Of a DNA stretch of 64,000 nucleotides, positions 1 through 7,766 are shown piece by piece. Positions within the stretch are counted from its first letter, which is position 1; every line of letters starts with the position of its first letter. The translations under genes were made by a program, and so were the position numbers. The DNA is from Verrucomicrobiota bacterium (GTDB lineage: Bacteria; Verrucomicrobiota; Verrucomicrobiia; Verrucomicrobiales; Verrucomicrobiaceae), in the NCBI GenBank assembly GCA_025360015.1, contig JANYCZ010000024.1, positions 57,137 through 121,136 of the forward strand. Reading direction: 5' to 3'. The notes below the pieces were generated by a model. The model ran no database searches, was not told the origin of the DNA, and saw only the letters and a list, made by a program, of their open reading frames with translations.

Positions 1-857
1 GTGAGCGAACCGACGACGAGCAGGAATCCCTGAATCTCGCTGCCAATGATGGAGCCTTCGACCATGAAGGCATCCAGCGCACGGGTGAGGACGACGAAGC
101 CAGCGGCCTTGGAGCCCACGGAAAGGAAAGCCGTCACTGGCGTGGGGGCACCCTGATACACATCTGGAACCCACATGTGAAAGGGCGCAGCGGCGACCTT
201 AAAACCCAGACCGCAGAGCAGCACAGCGGCACCGAAGAGAGCAGTGCTTTTGCTGGTGGCAGGATTGGCGAGCGCTTTGGCGATGCCGTCGAAGCTCATC
301 GTGCCGGTGGCCCCGTAGATCCAGGCGATGCCATAGACGAGGACGCCGGTCGAAAGAGCGCCGAGAATGAGATACTTGACCCCTGCTTCAAGGCTGAAGG
401 CGCTCTTGCGGGCAAAGGCAACAAGGACGTAGAAGGAGACGGTGACGAGCTCCAGCGAGACGAAGACGGTGACGAGATCACGGGCGGAGGCCATCCACAT
501 CATGCCCACGCAGACGATGAGCGGCAGGCTGAACATTTCGCCCAGTTTGCCATCGACGGTGAAGCGCGTGAGATACGGCGCGCATTCGAGCGTGAGCCAA
601 AGTACGAGGATGGTGATGACGAGTGCGAAGCCTTTGTAGAACAGGGCGAGGTTGTCGAGCTGATGCCAGGGCCGGATGAAGCCGGGCAGGCTGGCGCTGT
701 CATGCGGCGCAAAGATGAACAGGACGAGCGCGAGCGCGGTGCCCGCGATGGCGGTGAGACCGAGGGTGCGGCGGGAGATGTCGGGCTTGAAAGCCTCGAC
801 CAGCAGCAATGCAAGTCCGAGGAGGGCGAGGCCGGCTTCGATGGTGAAAACGCTCAT
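1..857 (-). CDS. nuoN: NADH-quinone oxidoreductase subunit N (partial)
   Basis: Proton-pumping antiporter-like membrane subunit of respiratory complex I. The first 285 codons are present; the 3' end lies beyond the left edge. Reading the minus strand from the ATG at 857 gives MSVFTIEAGLALLGLALLLV, a membrane helix. Further in come the NuoN hallmarks KYLILGALSTGVLVYGIAW and AAPFHMWVPDVYQGAPTPVT, whose His-Met-Trp-Val-Pro-Asp stretch belongs to the central transmembrane channel of the MrpA/MrpD-type subunits. Only 7 bases separate it from the stop of nuoM, so it is the last visible gene of the nuoIJKLMN operon. The N-terminal two thirds reads without interruption. Family identity is certain; completeness cannot be judged. 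Confidence 0.95.
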   Translation of the reverse strand, partial: MSVFTIEAGLALLGLALLLVEAFKPDISRRTLGLTAIAGTALALVLFIFAPHDSASLPGFIRPWHQLDNLALFYKGFALVITILVLWLTLECAPYLTRFTVDGKLGEMFSLPLIVCVGMMWMASARDLVTVFVSLELVTVSFYVLVAFARKSAFSLEAGVKYLILGALSTGVLVYGIAWIYGATGTMSFDGIAKALANPATSKSTALFGAAVLLCGLGFKVAAAPFHMWVPDVYQGAPTPVTAFLSVGSKAAGFVVLTRALDAFMVEGSIIGSEIQGFLLVVGSL

Positions 858-864
858 GGCAGGA

Positions 865-2325
865 CTACAGCGCGGATTTCATGAGGTTGAGCAGCAGCCA
901 AGGGCAGCAGCCGGTGACAAGCAGCGTGGTGGCCAGCAGGATGAACGGGACGCGCTGTGAAAACGCAGGGTCGATCATGAAGAGGCCGGTGGCAGGGCTG
1001 CCGTGGAAGATGCTGCGATAAGCACGCAGCATGTAAACAGCGGACATTACCACGCCCCAGAGGGCGAGGATGACGGTCCATTGCAGACTGGTCAGGGTGC
1101 CTGCTTTGAATTCCGTGAAGTTGCCGAGGAAGATCAGCACTTCGCCGGCGAAGTTGGTGAGGCCTGGCAGGCCGATGGAGGCAAAGGTGCCGAAGGCGAA
1201 CAGCACGGTGAACGCCGGCGCATGGGAGGCGAGGCCGCCGAGCTTGTTGTACTCCAGAGTACCGAGTTGATTGCGCATGCGACCGCAGAGGCCGAACAGC
1301 AGCGCAATGGAGATGCCGTGGGCGAACATGAGGATGACCGCGCCTTTCAGGGCGAGGTCCGTGCCTGCGGCAATGCCGAGGAAGATGTAGCCCATGTGCA
1401 TGACGCTGGAATTGGCGAGCGTGTCATCCAGGCGGCTGGCATGGATGGTGACAAGGCCCATGACGAGGATGTTGCCCAGCAGCATGAGGAGCAGCGCGTT
1501 TTGCACCCACTCCACATGAGCACCCTGTGGCAGGAGCGGCAGGGCGATGCGGATGAGACCGTAGAGGCCGAACTTTTTGAGGACACCGGAGTGCAGCATG
1601 GCCACAGGTGTGGGTGCGGTGGCATAAGCAGGCGCAGCCCAGCTATGGAAGGGAAAGAGACTGACGAGCGAGCCAAATCCGAGCAGCAGCACAAAGAAGA
1701 TCTGCGCCTGCTTGGCAGCGGGCAGCGGATTGAGCTGGGCCTGACTGCGCAGGGCTTCGAGATCGAAGGTGAGCTTGGAGCCGCCGCTGAATTCGAGCAC
1801 CAACCAGACCAGTCCGGCGAGCAGCACCAGACTGCCAGCACCGAGGTAGATGGTGGCCTTCCAGGCGACGGCCTTGCGCTGGGCAGGCTCGGCACGCCCG
1901 TGCAGCGCGATCATGAGGAAGGTCGGGATCAACGCGAGCTCATGGAAGGCGTAGATGAAGAAGAGATCCGTGGTGAGGAAGGCCCCCAAGGCACCACCGC
2001 CGATGAGCAGCGAGGAAACGTAGAAGATCGGGGGACGATCCTCAATCTGCCAGATGGCGGCCAGCATCACCAGCGTGGTGAGCAGGGCGAGAATGAGGGA
2101 AATCCCATCCGCACCGACGGCAAAGCTGAGCGAGGGATTTTCGAGGATCGGACGCGAATAGGTGAAGGCGAGTCCCGTTTTGCCCCAGTATTGCACCGTC
2201 GTGGCCAGCACGAGGATCAGATTGATGAACGAGGCACCGAGAGATGCAGCGCGGGCAGGCGCACCGAGGCCGACCGCCAGAGCGGCGAGCAGCGGGAGTG
2301 CGATGATTAGTTCAAGAACGCTCAT
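865..2325 (-). CDS. nuoM: NADH-quinone oxidoreductase subunit M
   Basis: Antiporter-like, proton-translocating membrane subunit of complex I; 486 residues, normal for NuoM. The chain is a run of about 14 hydrophobic helices. Diagnostic stretches are FYAFHELALIPTFLMI-type sequence near residues 125-145 (with the conserved membrane Glu) and FPFHSWAAPAYATAPTPVAM followed by LHSGVLKKFGLYGLIR around residues 225-260, with the paired lysines of the proton channel. The ATG at 2325 lies 12 bases after the nuoL stop, and the stop is 7 bases before nuoN, giving the classic L-M-N order. The HSWAAPAY part differs from the commoner HTWLPDAH but the position and neighbours leave no real alternative. Confidence 0.97.
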   Translation of the reverse strand: MSVLELIIALPLLAALAVGLGAPARAASLGASFINLILVLATTVQYWGKTGLAFTYSRPILENPSLSFAVGADGISLILALLTTLVMLAAIWQIEDRPPIFYVSSLLIGGGALGAFLTTDLFFIYAFHELALIPTFLMIALHGRAEPAQRKAVAWKATIYLGAGSLVLLAGLVWLVLEFSGGSKLTFDLEALRSQAQLNPLPAAKQAQIFFVLLLGFGSLVSLFPFHSWAAPAYATAPTPVAMLHSGVLKKFGLYGLIRIALPLLPQGAHVEWVQNALLLMLLGNILVMGLVTIHASRLDDTLANSSVMHMGYIFLGIAAGTDLALKGAVILMFAHGISIALLFGLCGRMRNQLGTLEYNKLGGLASHAPAFTVLFAFGTFASIGLPGLTNFAGEVLIFLGNFTEFKAGTLTSLQWTVILALWGVVMSAVYMLRAYRSIFHGSPATGLFMIDPAFSQRVPFILLATTLLVTGCCPWLLLNLMKSAL

Positions 2326-2337
2326 TCAGTTTCTCCA

Positions 2338-4224
2338 TCAATGGCCCAGACGGGGCAGCACAAATACGACAAGATAAACCACACCGATGACGCCGCCACC
2401 GAGCAGGAAAGTGTAGCCCTGCAGATGCCCGCCCTGCAGCAGGCGGGTGGCGGCTCCGAGACGGGCGATGATGGCCGTGGGCAAACGTACAATGAGGCCG
2501 TCCACAAACACGCGCTCCAAGGCGGTGACGATCCACGCCAGACGGTCCTGGCAGACACGGACGATGACGGCGTACATTTCGTCAAAGTAGAACTTGTTGG
2601 CAAAGAGCTTGATGTTGACGGGGTCTTTGTCCTTGCCGCGATACAGGTAGATCGCTCCGATCGTACCGATGAGGAACGCAAGGATGGAGGCAACCAGCAC
2701 CGTGGTGTGCGGTCTTTCATGCGCCGGCTTGAGGGCTTGAAGCGGCGTGGCGAAGCCATCCCAAGCGGAGAAGATCGAAAAAATAGCCAGGAGAACCAGG
2801 GGCAGAAGCATGATCATCGGCACTTCGGTGGCGTGATGAGCAGACTCGGTGCGCGGTTTGCCGAAGAAGGCCACGATGAGCAGCCGCATCATGTAAAACG
2901 AAGTGAGTACCGCCGTGAGGGTGCCGGCGTGGAAGAGGATGCTGCAGCCGCTGTCATAGGCCGCACCGAGGATGCCTTCTTTGCTGTAGAATCCACTAGT
3001 GACGTAGGGAAGGCCCATCAATGCCAGGGTGCCGATGGCGAAAGTCCAGAAGGTGACGGGCATGTGCTTGCGCAGGCCGCCCATCTTCCAGATGTCCTGC
3101 TCATGATGGCAGGCGTAGATGACGGCACCGGAACCGAGGAAGAGCATCGCCTTAAAGAAGGCGTGCGTGTAAAGATGGAACATGGCCGGATGGCCGGGAT
3201 TCGGACCGTGCGCCTCGTGGCCGTGCTGAGCAGCCATCGCCACGGCACCGACGGCCATGACCATGTAGCCGAGCTGCGAGAGCGTGGAATAAGCGAGCAC
3301 CCGCTTGATGTCATTCTGCTGTGTGGCCATCAGGGCGGCCATCAAGGCGGTAAAGCAGCCGATGCCGGCGATGATTTCCGCCGCGAGAGGTGAGGCCTCA
3401 ATGAGGAAACTCACACGCACCAGCATGTAAACACCGGCGGCGACCATGGTGGCCGCATGGATGAGGGCGGAGACGGGCGTGGGGCCTTCCATGGCGTCCG
3501 GCAACCAGACATGCAGAGGGAACTGGGCGGACTTGCCCATCGCACCGAGGAAGATGCACAAGGCGGCAGCCGTGGTGAAACCCGCGCTGTAGCCGGGGGC
3601 ATCAGGTGCCAGCGGGCCCGATTTGAAAGCCGTGGCCAGGTCATCGAGATTCACACTGCCGCCATTGGCACCAAAGAGCAGCAGGATGCCGATCATGAAG
3701 CCGAAGTCACCGATGCGGTTGGTGAGAAAGGCTTTTTTACAGGCCTCGGCGGCGCTGGCTTTTTGGTACCAGTGACCGATCAGCAGGTAGGAACTCAGAC
3801 CGACGAGCTCCCAAAAGATGAACATCATGATCAGATTGCCAGCCAGCACGATGCCGGTCATGGAGAACATGAAGAGAGAGAGAGAGCCGAAGAAGCGCGG
3901 TTTGGCGTCGTCGTCCTTCATGTAGCCCAGCGAGAACAGGTGCACCAGCATGCCGATGAAGCTGACGATGAACATCATGCCCCGGCTTTGCTTGTCGATC
4001 AGGACATCAATGTTGGCATGGAAATGCCCGACATCGAGAAAGGGGAGGAGGAGTTTGTTGTTGTTTTCGTCGTCCGCCGCAGCCAGGAGAACCAGGCAGG
4101 CGATGAAGGAAATGATGGAGGAACCCACCGAGATGAGCACGGAGGCCCCTTTGAGCTGGCGGTGCCCCAGAAGGATGACGAGCGCCGAAAAAAATGGCAG
4201 CAGTAGGATGATGCTGGCGTTCAT
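2338..4224 (-). CDS. nuoL: NADH-quinone oxidoreductase subunit L
   Basis: Largest antiporter-like subunit of complex I, carrying the long lateral helix that runs along the membrane arm. At 628 residues it has the expected length. Strong markers are the FWELVGLSSYLLIGHWY segment (about residues 140-155), FPLHVWLPDAMEGPTPVSAL (about 235-255) followed by IHAATMVAAGVYMLVR, and the DIKRVLAYSTLSQLGYM stretch with a channel lysine. The hydrophilic loop with FYFDEMYAVIV precedes the C-terminal helices, as in other NuoL proteins. It starts 9 bases after nuoK ends and stops 12 bases before nuoM begins, so translation is probably coupled. Confidence 0.97.
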   Translation of the reverse strand: MNASIILLLPFFSALVILLGHRQLKGASVLISVGSSIISFIACLVLLAAADDENNNKLLLPFLDVGHFHANIDVLIDKQSRGMMFIVSFIGMLVHLFSLGYMKDDDAKPRFFGSLSLFMFSMTGIVLAGNLIMMFIFWELVGLSSYLLIGHWYQKASAAEACKKAFLTNRIGDFGFMIGILLLFGANGGSVNLDDLATAFKSGPLAPDAPGYSAGFTTAAALCIFLGAMGKSAQFPLHVWLPDAMEGPTPVSALIHAATMVAAGVYMLVRVSFLIEASPLAAEIIAGIGCFTALMAALMATQQNDIKRVLAYSTLSQLGYMVMAVGAVAMAAQHGHEAHGPNPGHPAMFHLYTHAFFKAMLFLGSGAVIYACHHEQDIWKMGGLRKHMPVTFWTFAIGTLALMGLPYVTSGFYSKEGILGAAYDSGCSILFHAGTLTAVLTSFYMMRLLIVAFFGKPRTESAHHATEVPMIMLLPLVLLAIFSIFSAWDGFATPLQALKPAHERPHTTVLVASILAFLIGTIGAIYLYRGKDKDPVNIKLFANKFYFDEMYAVIVRVCQDRLAWIVTALERVFVDGLIVRLPTAIIARLGAATRLLQGGHLQGYTFLLGGGVIGVVYLVVFVLPRLGH

Positions 4225-4233
4225 GCGGGCGGG

Positions 4234-4551
4234 TTATCCTTGAAGTTTGGTGACGGACTCGACATCCACGCTCTGTTTGGAGCGGAAGAGAGCCACGATG
4301 ATGGCGAGGCCCACGGCCACTTCAGCAGCAGCCACGGTGATGGTGAAGAAGACAAGCGACTGCGCGGTGTAGTCCGGCAGGCCGTGGACGAGATGGAAGC
4401 GGGAAAAGCCCACCAGCGCAAGGTTTGCGGCGCTGAGCATCATCTCCAGACACATATAGACGATGATGATGTTTCTCCGGGCAATGACACCTGCCAGACC
4501 GAGGGAGAACAGCATGCCGCTGACAACGAGATAGTGGCCAAGGGTGATCAT
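4234..4551 (-). CDS. nuoK: NADH-quinone oxidoreductase subunit K
   Basis: Small three-helix subunit of the complex I membrane arm, 105 residues as usual for NuoK. The sequence shows the conserved start region LGHYLVVSGMLFSLGLAGV, the helix MCLEMMLSAANLALVGFSR with the membrane glutamate needed for proton transfer, and the last helix VAAAEVAVGLAIIVALFR with the second conserved glutamate. The ATG overlaps the TGA of nuoJ in an ATGA arrangement (4548-4551), a sign of translational coupling. nuoL follows after 9 bases. Confidence 0.97.
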   Translation of the reverse strand: MITLGHYLVVSGMLFSLGLAGVIARRNIIIVYMCLEMMLSAANLALVGFSRFHLVHGLPDYTAQSLVFFTITVAAAEVAVGLAIIVALFRSKQSVDVESVTKLQG

Positions 4552-5126
4552 GGAGCGCTCCTTTCGCGTTTGCTGAGAACAACGACGCCAATGGTGCCGA
4601 CCAGCAGCAGCAGGCCGATCACCTGAAGGTGGAAGCCGTATTGGTCAAAAAGGGTGAAGCCGATCAGCTTGGCATCGGGCAGCTCACCGGCCTTGAGGTC
4701 GTTCGTGATCGTAGGCAGCGCGGCTTTACCTATTTTCCCGGCTGCATCGGCCAAGGCAAGCGGGGTATTCTCGGAGGTTTTCTGCGCCAGCTCGGTGCTG
4801 CCGACCACCGCGATGATCTGCAGAGTGAGCAGTGAAGCCAGGAGCACGCCGGAGACTATGGCAGGCAGATTCAGCTTCTTGCCTTCCTCTGTCTTGATGT
4901 CCAGCAGCATGATGATGAAGAGGAAGAGCACCATGACTGCGCCGGCATAGACGAGAATCTGAATCACGCCGATGAAGTAGGCGTCCAGGCTCAGGAACAG
5001 GGCCGCCAGACCAACGAAGCTGGCTGCGAGCGCGAGCGCACAGGTCACAGGATTGCGCCCGGTGACGACCAAAAAGCCGAAGCCCAGGGTGATCAGTGCA
5101 AAGAAATAGAACAGCAGCGGGGGCAT
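4548..5126 (-). CDS. nuoJ: NADH-quinone oxidoreductase subunit J
   Basis: Five-helix membrane subunit of complex I, 192 residues from the start chosen. It opens MPPLLFYFFALITLGFGFLV and contains the typical AYFIGVIQILVYAGAVMVLF stretch (about residues 52-71), whose third helix includes the flexible segment linked to proton pumping. The ATG at 5126 overlaps the stop of nuoI by one base (TAATG), which is why it is preferred over an ATG 18 bases upstream inside nuoI. After helix 3 comes an insert of about 60 hydrophilic residues (EEGKKLNLPA... to ...AGELPDAK) before the last helix, as in several non-proteobacterial NuoJ proteins. Confidence 0.95.
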   Translation of the reverse strand: MPPLLFYFFALITLGFGFLVVTGRNPVTCALALAASFVGLAALFLSLDAYFIGVIQILVYAGAVMVLFLFIIMLLDIKTEEGKKLNLPAIVSGVLLASLLTLQIIAVVGSTELAQKTSENTPLALADAAGKIGKAALPTITNDLKAGELPDAKLIGFTLFDQYGFHLQVIGLLLLVGTIGVVVLSKRERSAP

Positions 5127-5671
5127 TACTTGAGCTCGTTCCACTTGTTCACCAGCCCCACGCGCTGGCCGCCTATTTCATAGAGGCGCTGTTTGTTGTG
5201 CACCATCTCCTTGCGGGAGAGACCGGTGATGGCGTAATCCTTGCGCAGGAAAATGGCCTGCTCAGGGCAGACCTCCTCACACATGCCGCAGTAAATGCAG
5301 CGAATCATGTCGATGTCGAATTCCTTGGGACGCTTCTCGACCTTGGCCCAAGGATCGTCGCTGGGGATTTCGGCAGGGATGATCCTGATAGCTTTCGGCG
5401 GACAGATGAACTCGCAGAGCTGGCAGCTCACGCAGCGCTCGCGGTCCTGCTCGTCGGTGACGAGGGCGGGAGCGCCCCGATAGTATTCCGGCAGATGCTC
5501 ATCCCACTTCTGCTCCGGGTATTCCATGGTGACCTTGGGCTTGCCCCCGGCGATCTGGAGGAAGGTCTTGATGCCATGCCCAATGGTGATTTTCAGCCCC
5601 TTGTACAAGGTGGAAATGAACCAGCGTTCATGCCAGGCAAGTTTAGGACGTTGTACAATGATAGTGGCCAT
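5126..5671 (-). CDS. nuoI: NADH-quinone oxidoreductase subunit I (2x[4Fe-4S])
   Basis: Ferredoxin-like subunit that carries clusters N6a and N6b and passes electrons from the peripheral arm towards NuoB and quinone. Its 181 residues contain two CxxCxxCxxxC motifs: Cys80, 83, 86 and 90 (CVSCQLCEFIC) and Cys125, 128, 131 and 135 (CIYCGMCEEVC), both followed by Pro as expected. The N-terminus has the amphipathic membrane-docking helix. It is the first gene of the nuoIJKLMN transcript in this window: nothing on the minus strand lies directly upstream, and a promoter with a CRP-type palindrome sits 35-87 bases before the ATG. Confidence 0.97.
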   Translation of the reverse strand: MATIIVQRPKLAWHERWFISTLYKGLKITIGHGIKTFLQIAGGKPKVTMEYPEQKWDEHLPEYYRGAPALVTDEQDRERCVSCQLCEFICPPKAIRIIPAEIPSDDPWAKVEKRPKEFDIDMIRCIYCGMCEEVCPEQAIFLRKDYAITGLSRKEMVHNKQRLYEIGGQRVGLVNKWNELK

Positions 5672-5705
5672 GTATGAGCAGGGAACCGCAGGGGAGTCGG
5701 ATTTG

Positions 5706-5758
5706 ATTATCCGAACGTCGCGCAGTGCGGCAACCGCTATTTGTGAAAAATTTCACAA
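5706..5758 (-). promoter_or_regulatory. nuoI promoter with CRP-type palindrome
   Basis: On + strand positions 5741-5758 read TTGTGAAAAATTTCACAA, which fits TGTGA-N6-TCACA, the consensus half-site arrangement of Crp/Fnr-family regulators. Read on the minus strand, the palindrome is followed after 7 bases by TTGCCG (5733-5728), 16 bases of spacer and GATAAT (5711-5706), a plausible sigma70 promoter. The nuoI ATG follows 34 bases later. The same palindrome, the same 7-base gap, the same TTGCCG and the same 16-base spacer occur before nuoD (36998-37050). The sequence match is direct observation; the regulator is inferred. Confidence 0.7.
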
Positions 5759-5844
5759 GGTCGGGCCGAAATTATGAAATACCCCCAGCGCGTCTCAAAT
5801 CGTCAGGGCCCAGCAGCAGAGTCTCCAAACCTCCCCTGCGCAGG

Positions 5845-6246
5845 CTATTTTGCGTCCTTGGCGTCCGTTTTCTTCGGGTCGGCCTTCTTTTTGGCTTTTT
5901 TCTCCGGCTGCGTAAATCCTGCCTTCGCATAGGCCACCATCTGGGCAAACGTACCCTCCCCGATGCCGTCCGCGCTCACCACCTGGGCCACATCAGGCAG
6001 AGGGCGGACTTTTTGGATGGCCTTGGCGCGGACCTCACCAATGCCGGGAATCGCCATGAGCGCCGCCATATCTCCATCGTTCAGCAGGGACAGCAGCTGG
6101 GCGCGTTGCGGGTCCGTCAGCGTTTTGGCCACGGCCTCCACCTTGGCCGAAGGCTTTTCCGGACTTTTCTTTGCCGGGGCGGTGTCGGCCGCCGAAAGGG
6201 AGAAACTAAGAGCAAGAACGGCGAGAAGCGTGATGAGGTATTTCAT
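5845..6246 (-). CDS. Secreted helix-hairpin-helix protein, ComEA-like
   Basis: A 133-residue exported protein. From the ATG at 6246 it reads MKYLITLLAVLALSFSLSAA, a signal peptide with an AxA-type cleavage site; an in-frame ATG 24 bases upstream would spoil that signal. Residues about 40-105 form a helix-hairpin-helix pair (LMAIPGIGEVRAKAIQK, then a second weaker repeat ending GIGEGTFAQMVAYA), the fold used for sequence-independent DNA binding in ComEA. The C-terminus is a lysine/alanine tail (KKAKKKADPKKTDAKDAK). Function in DNA uptake is possible but not shown: no other competence gene is nearby. It lies alone between the nuoI promoter and a divergent protease gene. Confidence 0.75.
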   Translation of the reverse strand: MKYLITLLAVLALSFSLSAADTAPAKKSPEKPSAKVEAVAKTLTDPQRAQLLSLLNDGDMAALMAIPGIGEVRAKAIQKVRPLPDVAQVVSADGIGEGTFAQMVAYAKAGFTQPEKKAKKKADPKKTDAKDAK

Positions 6247-6399
6247 GAGAGTATCTGTGGAAACGGCCACGGGAGGTTATTAAATTTCGTGCCCAATGGC
6301 GAGTAAAAACAGCGTTTCATCTCCTTTTTCCAGAGTGTGTCAGCGCTGGCAGACGCCTAAAAACTCGACATTTCTCCAAGCTTTCCCCAAAATCCTCCG

Positions 6400-7632
6400 A
6401 TGAACGTCCTTCGCCCCCTCAGCATCGCCCTCGCGCTGGCATCCACTCTTCTCCGGGCCCAAACCGCCGCGCCGGTCATGCATACCTGGACCAGCACGGA
6501 CGGACGCAAGATTGAGGCGGTCTATGTGGCCATGGACGGTGAAGGCGTGAAAATCCGCATGGCCAACGGCAGCACCTTCACCGTGCCGCTGAACCGTCTG
6601 TCCGCCGCGGACCAGTCCTTTGCCAAAAGCCAGGGCGCGGCCGTCCCAAACACTACGGCCACGGCTTCTAAGCCCGGCAGCCCACCTGCCAGCAAGACCT
6701 GGCCGCGCACGGTCGCGCTGGATGAGAAGCCTGCCGTCACGGTGGTGAAAGAGGACTCCGAGGCGCATGTATACATCTACCGCTCACCGCATTATGAGTT
6801 TCAGTGCGACTCGAAGCTCGGAACCAATGTGGTGCGCGAGTTTGGCCGCATGTTTGAAGCCACCTGGCTGATCAACTGCCTGCTGCCGCTGGATTTGAAG
6901 CCGCACCCGGAAAAGCTGCGGGAGATCTTTCTGGCGCGGCTGTTCACCCGGGAGAGCGACTACATGAAGGCGGGAGGCGTCGAGGGCTCCGCAGGCGTTT
7001 ACATGACCTCCCAAAAGGCCCTGATGGTGCCGATTGCCAGCCTGGGCGTGCAGATGGTGGGCAACCGGGTGTCCCTGGGGGAAAGCGCCGCCCGTGACAA
7101 TTCCACGCTCATCCATGAGATCACCCACCAGATGATGAACCACTGGATGGGCATCCTCCCCACCTGGTATGTGGAAGGCAGCGCCGAGTATGTCTCCATG
7201 CTGGACTACAACAGCAACGGCCGCTTCAGCCTAATCGGCCTCAACCGGCAGATCCAAAACTTCACCGGGGGTGGGAAGGGCTTCAACATGATCGACATTG
7301 AGGAGCTGATGACGATCGACTACGAGCGCTGGACAGCAGCGCTGGGGAAGGGCGGCGCCGCCCATGCCAACTATGCTTCGGCAGGGGCGCTGACCTATTT
7401 CTTCTACCATGTGGATGGCAAAGGAGACGCCGCCAACATCATCGCCTGGCTAAGGGAGATCGAAAACGCCAAGGGCGATGAGGCTGTGGCCGCCGCCACG
7501 AAGAAACACCTGCTGCGCGAACGGAGCTATGCCCAGCTCAGCGATGAGGTGAAGAAGGGGCTGCGCAAGGACGGCGTGGATGTAACTTTCTTTCCCCCGG
7601 GGAAAAACGGCCCTGCCAGCTCCGCCAAATAA
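6400..7632 (+). CDS. Secreted SHD1-domain metalloprotease (HExxH)
   Basis: A 410-residue exported putative zinc protease. Residues 1-23 are a signal peptide (PLSIALALASTLLRAQTAA). Residues about 27-75 (WTSTDGRKIEAVYVAMDGEG to VPLNRLSAADQSF) form an SLA1-homology-domain-1 (SHD1) module, which is very common in secreted proteins of planctomycetes and Verrucomicrobia. The catalytic part carries HEITH at residues 239-243 and the third-ligand-like stretch WYVEGSAEYVSM about 20 residues on, a gluzincin pattern as in DUF1570/peptidase MA-like proteins. Substrate is unknown. It stands alone; a short TGGCC/GGCCA hairpin follows the stop (7652-7665) and may be a weak terminator. Confidence 0.75.
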   Translation: MNVLRPLSIALALASTLLRAQTAAPVMHTWTSTDGRKIEAVYVAMDGEGVKIRMANGSTFTVPLNRLSAADQSFAKSQGAAVPNTTATASKPGSPPASKTWPRTVALDEKPAVTVVKEDSEAHVYIYRSPHYEFQCDSKLGTNVVREFGRMFEATWLINCLLPLDLKPHPEKLREIFLARLFTRESDYMKAGGVEGSAGVYMTSQKALMVPIASLGVQMVGNRVSLGESAARDNSTLIHEITHQMMNHWMGILPTWYVEGSAEYVSMLDYNSNGRFSLIGLNRQIQNFTGGGKGFNMIDIEELMTIDYERWTAALGKGGAAHANYASAGALTYFFYHVDGKGDAANIIAWLREIENAKGDEAVAAATKKHLLRERSYAQLSDEVKKGLRKDGVDVTFFPPGKNGPASSAK

Positions 7633-7766
7633 GCTCACGAGAGGAAGCCGTTGGCCTGATGGCCATTCTGCCCTTTTCTTTAGATTCTCAACAATCAGAT
7701 AAAAGGAGTTAGATTTTCTATGGCGTTTCTAATTCATCTCGATTAGAATAGTTCCACAATCAGGAA

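Noticed and set aside
1003..2310. Open frame of 435 codons opposite nuoM, and similar long frames opposite nuoL
   Set aside because: Charged, Glu/Gly/Gln-rich translation with no family likeness; it mirrors a clear membrane protein gene of biased GC codon use.
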